Source: Paenibacillus castaneae (GTDB lineage Bacteria; Bacillota; Bacilli; Paenibacillales; Paenibacillaceae). From it: DNA of 64,000 bases. The position numbers and the translations under genes are program-made. This document shows, piece by piece, positions 8,923 to 18,153 of this stretch. The number at the start of each line of letters is the position of its first letter. Position 1 is the stretch's first letter. The stretch is taken from the NCBI RefSeq assembly GCF_002884445.1, contig NZ_KZ614144.1, positions 5,412,712-5,476,711 on the forward strand. The letters are read 5' to 3'. Below the pieces are notes generated by a model. It was given only the letters and a program-made list of their open reading frames with translations. It ran no database searches and had not been told where the DNA came from.

Positions 8923-10395
8923 TCATTCTTGTATATAAATGTTATTTCCCTGTAAATCCACTCCATAGCCTATCCGATCAAGCGTTTCCTGAAGCGGCAG
9001 CGCACGTATATTGCGATAAATATTTTGATCCATTCTCGTTTTGGTGCCTGTCCATATTTTACGTTCTATAACCGCGACTGGTGCCATATCATTCAGCCTT
9101 CCATCATTCGACAAGATATGAGCAACTCGGTTGCCATTGTCGTCGCGTGACAGCTTGATCTCCAGCTTCAATACTCGCGAGAAGAAGTCTGTGCCTATAT
9201 ACAAAATACCGCCTTCTTGAAACACGCCGCCTCTGTAGGTAAATCGCTGCTGCACGTCCAAGCCTTCTTCACCTTGCTGCTGGAAGAGACCTGTAAGAAA
9301 ATGTGCCGAATCAGTAGCCGATCGGTATGCGTCAAGCAGCTCTGGCTCACTCGTTATGGAATAATCATTTACTCTACGCGCTTTATTAGCAGCTGTTATA
9401 TTATTTACGTCGAAGTAAAACACGGCCTTTATTCGAGGATAATCCTTTTCTAAATGACTGTACAAACGCGAAATTTGTGTGCTCGCAAAAGCATTATCTT
9501 TGATGCCATCGGTTGTATTGAAATGGGTTGCTCCAAATTCTGACAGCTGAATCGGCTTTGCTGCGCCAAAACGATTGTAAACATAATTAAGCAAATCAAG
9601 CGGGTCCTCGTAATCTGCTTTTTGACGCTTGCTGCCATTATGGTACTTCACATTGTATACATTTACACCTACCCAATCCACAAACTCATCGCCAGGATAA
9701 AATCTTTCAATCGTATCCACCGGCATCGCGAGCACCGTCCAAACCATAGCTACATTAGGAGCCTGCACTGCAAAAATATCATGAACCATTCGCCAAGTCT
9801 GCTTATACTGCTTCGAGTAGCCGCTGTAATTGGTCCAGGTTCCATTCATCTCTGAAGCAAATCGCAAGAAAATCGGTATGTTCGCCTGCTTCGCCTGCTC
9901 AGCAAATGTTCGGATATACTCATCGTCCTTCACTTGCTCCAATCCCTCATTGGGTTCCCACGCAATATGCGGAAAAGCTCCTACAGATTTCACCTGCTCC
10001 ACCCACTTAGAAGGGAAAGGCTGACCATAACCTACATACTTAAAGAAGCTTGCATGAGTGCGGCCCGTTCGTTCATTGAAAGCTTTCATACTGAAGCTAA
10101 TTGTATCATCCTGAAGCACATAAGCCCCTAGATAAACACCATTCACCGGCTCCAATTTGGCCAGCTTATAACTAGGCTGCTTTGGAGTAAAGTGAACGGT
10201 CCAATCCCCCTTCTCGGCAATTGGAAGATGGTATTGCAGCATCTTAGCCTGTATTAGGCTGCTTGTGACTACTCTGGATAAAGTTGCATTCTCCACTCTA
10301 AGAATCATTAGCAATGCAGCGGAAATCGTTATGAGAATGGCCATCCATAACTTCTTTCGTAATGAAATGCTGCTGATTTTGCCTTGATGATCCAT
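8923..10395 (-). CDS. Membrane-anchored GH26-like glycoside hydrolase with copper-amine-oxidase-N-like C-terminus
   Basis: About 490 residues. One N-terminal transmembrane anchor (about 14-33) is followed by a beta/alpha-barrel resembling family 26 glycosidases (beta-mannanase/xylanase). F-L-R-F-A-S-E-M-N-G-T-W carries the presumed acid/base Glu and I-Q-L-S-E-F-G-A-T-H the presumed nucleophile Glu. The last 35 residues (L-P-L-Q-E-T-L-D-R-I-G-Y-G-V-D) look like the CuAO-N/stalk repeat common on exported Paenibacillus proteins. The active site should face outside the membrane. The ATG at 10395 is nine bases from GGAG; a TTG three bases earlier is an alternative. Confidence 0.8.
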   Translation of the reverse strand: MDHQGKISSISLRKKLWMAILITISAALLMILRVENATLSRVVTSSLIQAKMLQYHLPIAEKGDWTVHFTPKQPSYKLAKLEPVNGVYLGAYVLQDDTISFSMKAFNERTGRTHASFFKYVGYGQPFPSKWVEQVKSVGAFPHIAWEPNEGLEQVKDDEYIRTFAEQAKQANIPIFLRFASEMNGTWTNYSGYSKQYKQTWRMVHDIFAVQAPNVAMVWTVLAMPVDTIERFYPGDEFVDWVGVNVYNVKYHNGSKRQKADYEDPLDLLNYVYNRFGAAKPIQLSEFGATHFNTTDGIKDNAFASTQISRLYSHLEKDYPRIKAVFYFDVNNITAANKARRVNDYSITSEPELLDAYRSATDSAHFLTGLFQQQGEEGLDVQQRFTYRGGVFQEGGILYIGTDFFSRVLKLEIKLSRDDNGNRVAHILSNDGRLNDMAPVAVIERKIWTGTKTRMDQNIYRNIRALPLQETLDRIGYGVDLQGNNIYIQE

Positions 10396-10503
10396 CAACC
10401 CACTCTCCTTGGAAGCTTACACTTATCGTATAATGCAAAGTATAGCTGTACTCTCAGCATCGGCTTTCCAAATAACGGTTATTCGGTTAATCTCAAGTTC
10501 ATA

Positions 10504-10540
10504 TAAAAAAAGACGCCAAGCTGCTGCCAGCCGGCGTCCT
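10504..10540 (-). terminator. Rho-independent terminator
   Basis: On the minus strand GACGCC...GGCGTC (10512-10517 / 10533-10538) is followed by seven T residues. It ends transcription of the small basic protein gene at 10583-10786. Confidence 0.85.
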
Positions 10541-10582
10541 TCTTCCTTGCTATTGCTGTACACAATTATTTCGTTCCAATTG

Positions 10583-10786
10583 CTATACACCCATTTTTTT
10601 GCGTTGGTTGTTAACTTTTTTCGTATTCTGGCTCTTCATCGCCTGCGTCCCTGTGGAAAGGTGCGTTTGGCCGGGAGCTCCGCCAGTTTTATTTTGCTTC
10701 TTCTGGGCGAGCAATTGCTTTGCTTTCTCTGCTTGAGTCAGCTGCTTCGGCTGCTCTACAGCTTGGTTCTCTTCATTTGTAGACAT
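10583..10786 (-). CDS. Small basic protein of unknown function
   Basis: A 67-residue, Lys/Gln-rich soluble protein without hydrophobic segments. L-T-Q-A-E-K-A-K-Q-L-L-A-Q-K-K-Q-N-K probably forms a charged helix, and a Gly/Thr-rich linker and basic tail follow. I do not recognise a family. It is a real gene on signal evidence: GTGAGGTGA seven bases before the ATG, and its own strong terminator directly downstream. It lies 32 bases after the methyltransferase gene. Confidence 0.7.
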   Translation of the reverse strand: MSTNEENQAVEQPKQLTQAEKAKQLLAQKKQNKTGGAPGQTHLSTGTQAMKSQNTKKVNNQRKKMGV

Positions 10787-10818
10787 AGGTTCACCTCACT
10801 TCATGCACTACATAGTTC

Positions 10819-11751
10819 TTATTCTACTACACTTACATATCTGGTAAAAGAGGCTTTGCTCAGTGTTATGCAATCTTTTACCTGCCAATTTGCCATTTCG
10901 AGCTGTTGCTGGACGTTTTCCGTCGTTACGATTACCGCATGATCCGACATTTTCCTTACACTCTCCAACATATCGAGCTGCTCCTTCTCGGGCAGCACCG
11001 AGCATAAATTATAAGGCATATCCACAATAGCAGCATCATATCGATCTTCAATGAAGCGCATATCTCCAAGCTTCACCCGATTCGGATAGCCGAAATGAGC
11101 CAGATTAGCCCGTGCACCCCGTACAGCAAGCGGATTTAAATCTACTCCTTCAATAGGTATGCCCATCGACATCGCTTCTATAAGGACAGTTCCCATACCG
11201 CAGCAAGGATCGATCATCCGAATAGCTGCTGCGTCTCGCCCAGCAGCGAGATTAACGATTGCCCGTGCGGCACGTGTGGGGAGCGCTGTGGAATAATTTT
11301 GCGGCTTTTTCTGATGCTTGAGCCATAGCGCGCTATTCTCCTCACAAAGTCCGAAATACCAGCGTCCATTCCAAACGGTAAGGCCGAATAGCTGCTCCGG
11401 CCCGCGCATCTGCGCTTGACCGCGAATAACCGACCCAGCAGTTCGTTCCAGCATTCGCTGCTCCTCGAATGTGAATTTCACATCTCCGGCTGTAAACAGC
11501 ACCTTAAACGTTTTTCCTTCGAGTTCAATAAACGGAAGTAACGCAATTAACTCCTCTAGGCTGCCCGCTTCGTACAGCACTTCAATCCTGCGTTTCACAA
11601 AAGGACTCCGATCAGCCGTTATTTCAAAGTTGCTCTTAATGAATCCGTTTTGAACGGGCTGACCTAATAACGTATGCAGCTCCAGCTCACATAAAGCTGC
11701 TTCATCCTCATGACTTGCGTACGTATAAATAAACATCCAGTTCATCACCAT
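10819..11751 (-). CDS. SAM-dependent nucleic-acid methyltransferase, TRM11/TrmG10-like
   Basis: About 310 residues. An N-terminal 150-residue region probably holds the THUMP-like or substrate domain. A Rossmann methyltransferase follows: motif I M-I-D-P-C-C-G-M-G-T-V-L-I-E-A, acidic G-V-D-L-N, and catalytic D-M-P-Y-N-L, an N-P-P-Y variant of amino-methyltransferases. This pattern suits N2-guanine methylation of tRNA, though the exact position is unknown. The start is uncertain: ATGs at 11751, 11745 and 11733 compete and none has a strong ribosome binding site. Confidence 0.8.
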   Translation of the reverse strand: MVMNWMFIYTYASHEDEAALCELELHTLLGQPVQNGFIKSNFEITADRSPFVKRRIEVLYEAGSLEELIALLPFIELEGKTFKVLFTAGDVKFTFEEQRMLERTAGSVIRGQAQMRGPEQLFGLTVWNGRWYFGLCEENSALWLKHQKKPQNYSTALPTRAARAIVNLAAGRDAAAIRMIDPCCGMGTVLIEAMSMGIPIEGVDLNPLAVRGARANLAHFGYPNRVKLGDMRFIEDRYDAAIVDMPYNLCSVLPEKEQLDMLESVRKMSDHAVIVTTENVQQQLEMANWQVKDCITLSKASFTRYVSVVE

Positions 11752-11820
11752 CAATGCTGTACTATTTATTGAAATAGCTGCATTATCGCCTTTTTCTAGA
11801 TTTCCTTGCGAGATACAAAG

Positions 11821-13641
11821 CTATTCTGTGTTCATTGCATTAGCAACCGCAGCGGATCTTCCTCTAAGCTGAGTCCATGCAACCTTACAGATGATATAAG
11901 CAAGCACCATAATTTGCGGCAGCGTTGTTTCCCATGTTGGATAAATACCAAGCGCGCCAATCGTCAGTAAATCAGACGATGTGTGTGAAGGAACCCAGCC
12001 GGCTACTTGGAGGGAGTGAATGCTTTCTCCGAGAAAACGGATAACGAGATAATAAATTAACGCTGATGCTACCATAAAGAAGGGACGAATCGGCAGCTTT
12101 GAACTAAACTTTATAATGGCAAAGCCAAGCGCAATCAGCAGCACAAGTGTTACACCAAAGCCTAGCGCAAGCTGAAGCGGGTCAATAGAGGGTGCCATGC
12201 CCACATAAAAGATAGTTGTCTCTGCGCCTTCGCGGAAAATAGCAAGACAGGATACCGCAAACAGCGACCATAAGCTGCCGCGAGCAAGCGCTTTGCCCAT
12301 TTGCCCATCAATATATTGGTTCCAGTTCTTCATATTGGATTTGCTGTGCAGCCAGTTGCCCACTGTAATCATAAGAAGCACGGACAAAAGCCCAGCCAAG
12401 CCTTCGATCGATTCACGCGCGCTTCCCGCAGCTATTTGTGCAATCGCATAGGTTAAGATGACGGCCATAACGCCGCTGAGCAGCAAGCCCGCCCATACGC
12501 CGGACCATACCCATTTTTGTTTATCTGCATTTCCCGAACGCCGAAGATACGCGAGCAGAGCTGCTAGTACCAATATGGCTTCAAGCCCTTCACGCAGCAA
12601 TACCATGCCGGCATCCCAGGCTGTATAGCGTGTATCTGCGTTCATAGGCTCTAGCTGCACCAGCATTTCTGCAATAAGCTTCTCTGCTTTTTCGGCATCC
12701 ACCGATTTGGATAATAGATACCCCGTAACCTCTGCCATTTTGATTTCAATGTCTTTATAGACGGCAGTCGAGCGGAGACGCACTTCTCCTTCTATCGCCG
12801 GCCACTGTACAATGAAAGTTTCCATCTGGCCGGCGGCATCTCCATAATTTCCGGATTTGGTAGCAATAAGCGCCTGGTCTAGAATAGCTATCTCGTCCGC
12901 TATGGACAATCCGGATTTCTTCGAACCAGCTGCTATCTTGCCATCTTTATAATCGTTCACTAATTGAATGAGGCTAAGCGTTTCCGCTTCCGCCTGCTCA
13001 GCACGTGGAGGCTCCGATTGGATCGAGATTCGAATCATACTCATTCTTGTTTCCAAGCTGCCGTACACGCTAAAATTATCGGCCCTTACAGCTGATTCGA
13101 TTTGGGGCCAGCTGTTATTCATTTTACGATAATCCGCATTTGCATGATCCCACTCGCCTGCTTTAATGCGAACCAATAAATCCTCCGCAAGCGGCAGCAG
13201 GCTTATAGCAGCCTCTTGCCCGGTTAGCTGCGACTTTTCTGTATCCAAGCTTTTCACATATTGATTAATTGCTTTAGCAAGCGTAGAAAGCGCGGATTTT
13301 GCAGCTTCAGGGTCATTCTCTGACGCAGCTAACGCCTGAAGCGCTCCTGTTAGAGCAGCATCAACCTCATCTGACTGTTTAGTTGCATCCGCAGCCTTAG
13401 GGGCTAGTATCTCCCATCTAGCAGCTGCATCCTCTACATGAGCCGCCGATTTCTCCCATTTGCCCTGACCCGCCTCAACCAATGCGCCTCCGACTAAAGG
13501 AAGCAGCCGATCCAGCTCAGAAGCTTGATTCCCTTCTGCCCAAGCATGAAGGGGGCTGTTAAAAATCATCATTAACAGAAAAAAAACGGAACAGAAACGG
13601 ATAGCGCTCCGCTTCATTCCGCTGTTATATTTTGCGAACAT
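11821..13641 (-). CDS. efeU: FTR1-family iron permease EfeU with long exported N-terminal domain
   Basis: A 606-residue integral membrane protein. It has a signal peptide (about 10-36), then about 300 residues of helical repeats outside the membrane, then the FTR1/OFeT domain of about seven helices. Two iron-binding R-E-G-x-E motifs are present: V-L-L-R-E-G-L-E-A-I-L-V and A-I-F-R-E-G-A-E-T-T. Known EfeU permeases move ferric iron produced by EfeB with the help of EfeO. It is the last gene of efeO-efeB-efeU. The ATG follows AAAGGAG at nine bases. The extension relative to short YwbL-type permeases is notable. Confidence 0.93.
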   Translation of the reverse strand: MFAKYNSGMKRSAIRFCSVFFLLMMIFNSPLHAWAEGNQASELDRLLPLVGGALVEAGQGKWEKSAAHVEDAAARWEILAPKAADATKQSDEVDAALTGALQALAASENDPEAAKSALSTLAKAINQYVKSLDTEKSQLTGQEAAISLLPLAEDLLVRIKAGEWDHANADYRKMNNSWPQIESAVRADNFSVYGSLETRMSMIRISIQSEPPRAEQAEAETLSLIQLVNDYKDGKIAAGSKKSGLSIADEIAILDQALIATKSGNYGDAAGQMETFIVQWPAIEGEVRLRSTAVYKDIEIKMAEVTGYLLSKSVDAEKAEKLIAEMLVQLEPMNADTRYTAWDAGMVLLREGLEAILVLAALLAYLRRSGNADKQKWVWSGVWAGLLLSGVMAVILTYAIAQIAAGSARESIEGLAGLLSVLLMITVGNWLHSKSNMKNWNQYIDGQMGKALARGSLWSLFAVSCLAIFREGAETTIFYVGMAPSIDPLQLALGFGVTLVLLIALGFAIIKFSSKLPIRPFFMVASALIYYLVIRFLGESIHSLQVAGWVPSHTSSDLLTIGALGIYPTWETTLPQIMVLAYIICKVAWTQLRGRSAAVANAMNTE

Positions 13642-13680
13642 CCTTGTTCGCTCCTTTCATCATAACCAGCTTCAATTTCA

Positions 13681-15000
13681 TTAAAATAGCGTTTCACCAA
13701 TATAGCCGCCCTCTTTCACGCCTGGAAAGCAAGCAAACACCGCGCTGCCTGTATGAACAATATATTCATTTAGCAAATCGCTTTGTCCCATTCTCTGCTG
13801 CATCGGAATAAACTGCTTGCGAGAGTCCCGATTGAAGCAAATAAATAAGAGGCCAGCATCAAGCTGCCCTGTCTTGTGATCCATACCGCTGGAATAAGAG
13901 AAGGAGCGTCGCAAAATTTTCACTGATCCGTCACCATGGGCTAATCGTACATGGGACCTCATCGGGATAACGGGCTTCCCCTTGTCATCCTTGCTTTCCA
14001 AATCCAGCTTGTCGAATTCATGCGCAGCACCTATTGGCGCTCCACTATCGCGATGGCGTCCGAACGTCGCTTCTTGATCGCCAAGCGTTGAGCGATCCCA
14101 CACTTCAACTCTTATTCGAATCCGTCTTACGACCATATAGCTTCCTCGGTCCATCCAGCCTGCTCCGTCGGATGCATTCGCCCAAACGACCTTCTTCATC
14201 TCTGTTTCATTATGAACGTCAGGATTGCCTGTTCCATCCTTAAAGCCCATTAAATTACGCGGAGTAGAGCCTGTAGGATCGGAGCCGCTCGTACGCTGAA
14301 ATCCCTCCTGCGTCCATCGAAGAACAGCTTTTCCTCGCGCTATTCTCGCAAGATTGCGTATCGCATGAAAGGCGATCTGCAAATCATCAGCATTTACCTG
14401 AACGCCGATATCACCGCCCGACCATTCTGAACGCAGCTCGTCACCGCCGAAAGGAGGAAGCTCCGTGAGCGCTTCAGGACGTTTACCGGCTAAACCGAAT
14501 CTGGAATCGAAGAAGGACGGTCCCACTCCGAAAGTAATCGTTGTGCGCGAAGGGGTTAATCCTGCTGCTTCGCCAGTATCCGAAGGAGGCATATTAACAT
14601 TGTTGTTGGAGCTGCCAATCATCTCCCCGCTCGTCATAGAAGCTGATGCAGCAGTCCACGCCTTGAATAGCATGCGAACTTCATCCAAAGAGGCTGTCGT
14701 TAAATCAAAAGCCGCAAATACAATAAAATCCTGCGGAGGAGTTACAATTCCTGCCTGATGCGATCCATAGAAGCTTATGATATTATTCTTGTCTGCTGTT
14801 TTTGCTTCACTTGCAGAATTCTTGGCAGCCGTTCGCTCCTTCGTAGAGAAAAGGCCACCCACACCGGCGCCGCCAAATAGGAGGCCAGCACCGCCAACGC
14901 CAGCCAGCCGCAACAAATCTCTGCGGCTGATTGATTTTTTCAACATCCCGGTCTCTTTATCCTCACCTTGATCTGGCCCAGAATCTATCGGTCTAGTCAT
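13681..15000 (-). CDS. efeB: Tat-exported DyP-type peroxidase EfeB
   Basis: A 439-residue haem peroxidase. The Tat signal S-R-R-D-L-L-R-L-A-G-V-G-G-A-G-L-L lies at about 26-50. The DyP signature G-F-K-D-G-T-G-N-P supplies the catalytic Asp, and R-L-A-H-G-D-G-S-V-K lies near the expected proximal haem region. In EfeUOB systems it oxidises ferrous iron at the outer membrane face or in the wall space, or acts on haem. It sits four bases downstream of efeO. The ATG follows GGAGGCG. Confidence 0.93.
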   Translation of the reverse strand: MTRPIDSGPDQGEDKETGMLKKSISRRDLLRLAGVGGAGLLFGGAGVGGLFSTKERTAAKNSASEAKTADKNNIISFYGSHQAGIVTPPQDFIVFAAFDLTTASLDEVRMLFKAWTAASASMTSGEMIGSSNNNVNMPPSDTGEAAGLTPSRTTITFGVGPSFFDSRFGLAGKRPEALTELPPFGGDELRSEWSGGDIGVQVNADDLQIAFHAIRNLARIARGKAVLRWTQEGFQRTSGSDPTGSTPRNLMGFKDGTGNPDVHNETEMKKVVWANASDGAGWMDRGSYMVVRRIRIRVEVWDRSTLGDQEATFGRHRDSGAPIGAAHEFDKLDLESKDDKGKPVIPMRSHVRLAHGDGSVKILRRSFSYSSGMDHKTGQLDAGLLFICFNRDSRKQFIPMQQRMGQSDLLNEYIVHTGSAVFACFPGVKEGGYIGETLF

Positions 15001-15004
15001 ATTA

Positions 15005-15862
15005 TTACGCCTCCAAAATTATTCCCATTTGGGAAAGCGGTTCTGCTAGCGCATCGATTAGCCGGCTTAATTTCTTCGTATCTTCTTCTTTCAGTTCGAG
15101 ATAGGAAACATAACCATCTCCGGTTTTGTAAGCAGATAACGCTTGCTCTAAATCAGCAAATCCTTTAGCAATTTGCTCGTTTAGCGCTGCGTCCTTCTCA
15201 TTTAGTTTATCCTTTAACAGCTCATGAATTTTGCTGGCACCCTCCACATTCGCTACAAAGTCGTACAAATCGGTATGAGAGTAACGTTCTTCCTCACCGA
15301 CAACTTTCGAAGAGGATACTTCATTAAGCAATTCTACTGCTCCGGTAACAAGCAAGCCTGGCTCAACCTCTACTGTTTCCATTAATGCGCGAAGCAGCTT
15401 GACATCCTCTAGCAGACGATCAGCATAATCATCCATTCCAGCGGTTGAATTTTTCTCCCAAAGCGCTTGCTCAATACGGTGGAATCCGCGCCAATCCTTC
15501 TCCTCCACATCATTCTCGCGAGCATCAATGTTCGGATCAAGATCGCCAAGCGCATCTGCGATAGGCTCAATACGCTCATAATACATCCGTGTCGGAGCGT
15601 ACAACTGCTTCGCTTTCTCTACATCGCCAGCTTTGACAGCGGTGACAAATTTTTCTGTTTCAATAATAAAAGTATCTGCCTGTTCGATTGTGAATTGACG
15701 ATAGCTGTTCACAATAGGCTCCCATGTATCATCAGTTGCAGCAGCTTCCTTCCCATCATTAGTGGTTACAGCCGCAGGCTCATTCTTATCTGCTGCATTC
15801 GAGCCGCAGCCTGTAAATACGATGGTGCAAGCCATCAAAAAAGCAACTATTTTAAACTTCAT
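15005..15862 (-). CDS. efeO: Iron-uptake lipoprotein EfeO/EfeM, M75 (imelysin-like) domain
   Basis: A 285-residue lipoprotein. The signal peptide ends in V-F-T-G-C, a lipobox, so it is anchored on the outer face of the membrane. The helical M75 domain contains G-F-H-R-I-E-Q-A-L-W-E, the H-x-x-E motif typical of EfeO. There is no N-terminal cupredoxin domain, so it is the short EfeM-type. It is the first gene of the operon behind a Fur box, so iron-starvation induction is expected. The ATG follows GGGGAG at nine bases. Confidence 0.93.
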   Translation of the reverse strand: MKFKIVAFLMACTIVFTGCGSNAADKNEPAAVTTNDGKEAAATDDTWEPIVNSYRQFTIEQADTFIIETEKFVTAVKAGDVEKAKQLYAPTRMYYERIEPIADALGDLDPNIDARENDVEEKDWRGFHRIEQALWEKNSTAGMDDYADRLLEDVKLLRALMETVEVEPGLLVTGAVELLNEVSSSKVVGEEERYSHTDLYDFVANVEGASKIHELLKDKLNEKDAALNEQIAKGFADLEQALSAYKTGDGYVSYLELKEEDTKKLSRLIDALAEPLSQMGIILEA

Positions 15863-15929
15863 TATTTAATACTCCCCTACTCCAATAAATTGGATCTTTG
15901 TTTATCCTAAAATGAAGTATATTCGCTAT

Positions 15930-15944
15930 TGATAATCATTGTCA
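15930..15944. promoter_or_regulatory. Fur box upstream of efeOBU
   Basis: TGATAATCATTGTCA matches the Bacillus 7-1-7 Fur consensus TGATAATNATTATCA at 14 of 15 bases. It lies 68 bases before the efeO start codon. Confidence 0.85.
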
Positions 15945-16012
15945 ATGGAATATTTGCTCACCAAAATAAGCGCCAAATAAAGAAAAAAAGACCCCCGCAT
16001 GTGAGATCTTCT

Positions 16013-16588
16013 TTACGCCGTTCGAAAGGCTCCTGTTCCTGTTGCCTGCAGCTCTTCTTTGCACCCTGTATAGGACTGCAGTTTACCGTGATAAACGAGA
16101 TCAAGCAATGCTGTATTCTGCAAATCGCCAGGCGTTACGAATAAGGATGGCTTATTTACTAAGCTCACACCACTTTCCTCAAATACAGAAGCTACAAACT
16201 GAGAGCAGAAATAGGCGTACTCGCGTTTCATCTCGATATTAAGCATGATGCCGAGCATACCAAGCAAATTATATTTATATTGATCTCGGTTTTGTTCCAT
16301 ATATATAATCTGGTTGCGAATGCTAGTGTAGGCGCATGGACTGATCTTGCATCTATATAACGCGCAGGTAGAATGCTCGAAAAACTCACCTCGAACGTCT
16401 TCTTTCACAAATCCCGCAAAAAAAGGATTGCTCGGATTTTTCCTACCGAAGCTATATACTTCATTGAGATCGCTGTCAAATGCTATGGAAGCATGATTTA
16501 GCCTGTTTTTCGTATACCATTGAATTGTTTTTGAGAATAGAGTACCGGTATTTGTAAGAAGTACATAAATTTCAACTTCCTTATTCAT
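16013..16588 (-). CDS. Permuted papain-fold (NlpC/P60-like) protein
   Basis: A 191-residue soluble protein. L-N-H-A-S-I-A-F-D supplies a His early, and Y-F-C-S-Q-F-V-A-S-V-F-E a Cys late. This His-before-Cys order is seen in YiiX/LRAT-type circularly permuted NlpC/P60 enzymes (amidases or acyl-transferases). No signal peptide. The ATG at 16588 is nine bases from GGAGG; an upstream ATG at 16606 would overlap that site. The reaction cannot be predicted. It is separated from efeO by the Fur-box region and transcribed toward it. Confidence 0.65.
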   Translation of the reverse strand: MNKEVEIYVLLTNTGTLFSKTIQWYTKNRLNHASIAFDSDLNEVYSFGRKNPSNPFFAGFVKEDVRGEFFEHSTCALYRCKISPCAYTSIRNQIIYMEQNRDQYKYNLLGMLGIMLNIEMKREYAYFCSQFVASVFEESGVSLVNKPSLFVTPGDLQNTALLDLVYHGKLQSYTGCKEELQATGTGAFRTA

Positions 16589-16606
16589 GCCATACAACCT
16601 CCACAT

Positions 16607-17073
16607 TAAAGAACTTTCATCTAAGTATTTACTTTAATGCAGGAGAAGCTATTTCTAAACCTGCCTAGGTAATAGGAGCTTACTCGACTTTAGTCCAGTT
16701 TTGCAGCTCAATGCCTATTGGTTGTTCTAGCAACCTTTCACACGCTTTCAGAAGCTTCCTTCATTTTACTGGATTTTCTATTTTTACTCAACATATACTT
16801 AATTGTTTATCTGCTCAAAACCATAATTGGAGCTCAAATTCGCTTATTGCATATAGAATGTCAGTTGGAATAATCTAGTATATTAGGGATCGATAATTGA
16901 AGCGTGGGTTAGAGGGCTCTACGGTGTAAATATGTTTGTAACTCCGAAGCTTTCCCTTCCTCTTATTTTTAAAAATGTTAACTTATGTTTGCTAGAGTGG
17001 TGATATAGTAGAAATAGATATTAATCATTCATTTACTATTTATATGCATTCAGCTGTATTTTAGTATAGACGA
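16607..17073. other. Intergenic region ahead of the isoprenoid-enzyme gene
   Basis: AT-rich spacer of about 470 bases with no credible ORF. TTGCAT...TAATCT (about 16846-16875) is a possible promoter with an 18-base spacer. I found no riboswitch fold and no Spo0A-box heptamer here. Confidence 0.4.
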
Positions 17074-17106
17074 ATGAATCATTTCTTTTGTTGCGGAGGA
17101 TGCTCT

Positions 17107-18051
17107 ATGGAATGGTATAACCGTTATAAAAAACAATTAGCTTATGTATTTAATGAAGCAGAACAACGAATCGCAGCCTTTCCAGCTCCTTTGGATTCTA
17201 TTGGGCTTGCATATGCGGATAAATTCAATCCCACTAAGCAGGACAGCGGCAAGGACTACATTTGCTGCTTGCTTCCTTTCTGGGTCAAGGAATCTGCTGG
17301 CATTAATGACGATCAATGTGAACGGCTGGCATTAGCAAATGTATATGGCATGCTCTATTTCTTTATTCAGGATGACATAATGGACAGCAAGCCCTCTTCT
17401 AATTGGAAGGAGCGGCTCGCGCTTGGCAATCTATTGATGCTTGAGATGTTCAACATATTTCGCAAGCTGTTCCCTTCAAGCTCTGCCTTCTGGGAACATT
17501 ACGACAGCTATGTGCTCGACTGGGCGGACAGTGTTGTGAACGAGAATAGCGAAGACTTCTTTATAAAGGACCCCATTCGTACAGCTGGCAAAGCCAGCCC
17601 TGTCAAAACCGCTAGTACCGGGGCGCTGCTGCTGTCGGGACGTGAAGCGCTTATTCCATCGCTTGAGCATGCGATCGATATCGTGCTGATGACTTTGCAA
17701 ATGGCTGACGACTATGCGGACTGGAAAGAAGACTTAGCCGACGGCAGCTATAACGGTTTGCTTGCCATGATTGCTGCGGACCGAGACAACACTGAACCTT
17801 TGACAGAAAAAGAAGTAGAGAATGCTATTTATATTCGGGGATGCATGAAGCCCTATACACAAATCGCCCAAGATAATCACAAGAAACTGTTAGCTACTAG
17901 GGTCGGTGCTAATGAGTTAATACAATTTCATGCGTATATTATAGGACATTTGATCGATGTTGCTGAGACTATTGAATCAAATCTAGCATTGCACCTTAAG
18001 GGTGGATTTGAATACTTCTTATCTACCAATCCAGTAAAACAGGTTCTTTAG
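17107..18051 (+). CDS. Class I isoprenoid synthase-like protein, ComQ-like candidate
   Basis: A 314-residue soluble, all-helical protein. It carries two aspartate-rich Mg2+/diphosphate motifs: F-I-Q-D-D-I-M-D (Asp 89, 90, 93) and M-A-D-D-Y-A-D-W-K-E-D (201-209). That arrangement defines class I prenyl-diphosphate/terpene enzymes and is shared by ComQ (about 300 residues), which prenylates the Trp of ComX. The next gene encodes a small peptide with Trp three residues from its end, which makes a ComQ role attractive. The ATG at 17107 has GCGGAGGA upstream; an upstream ATG at 17074 lacks a site. Alternatives are a terpene cyclase or a polyprenyl synthase. Confidence 0.75.
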   Translation: MEWYNRYKKQLAYVFNEAEQRIAAFPAPLDSIGLAYADKFNPTKQDSGKDYICCLLPFWVKESAGINDDQCERLALANVYGMLYFFIQDDIMDSKPSSNWKERLALGNLLMLEMFNIFRKLFPSSSAFWEHYDSYVLDWADSVVNENSEDFFIKDPIRTAGKASPVKTASTGALLLSGREALIPSLEHAIDIVLMTLQMADDYADWKEDLADGSYNGLLAMIAADRDNTEPLTEKEVENAIYIRGCMKPYTQIAQDNHKKLLATRVGANELIQFHAYIIGHLIDVAETIESNLALHLKGGFEYFLSTNPVKQVL

Positions 18052-18062
18052 TATGTATTTTT

Positions 18063-18120
18063 TGTCGATTTCTTGTAAATATATGTAGATTTTGTCGAAC
18101 ATACATGATAGACTTATTAT
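18063..18120 (+). promoter_or_regulatory. Promoter of the peptide gene with Spo0A-box-like heptamers
   Basis: TTGTCG (18092-18097), a 17-base spacer and TATTAT (18115-18120) form a good sigma-A promoter. A perfect Spo0A box TGTCGAA (18093-18099) overlaps the -35 element, and a one-mismatch copy TGTCGAT lies about 30 bases upstream (18063-18069). A box on the -35 element would suit control by phosphorylated Spo0A. The direction of that control is not deducible. Confidence 0.5.
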
Positions 18121-18153
18121 GGTAAACTTATACATACTTGGAGGCTGATCATT

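Noticed and set aside
16607..17073. Riboswitch or small RNA in the 470-base gap before the isoprenoid enzyme
   Set aside because: No conserved core of a known class and no convincing terminator were seen; only AT-rich sequence with a possible promoter.
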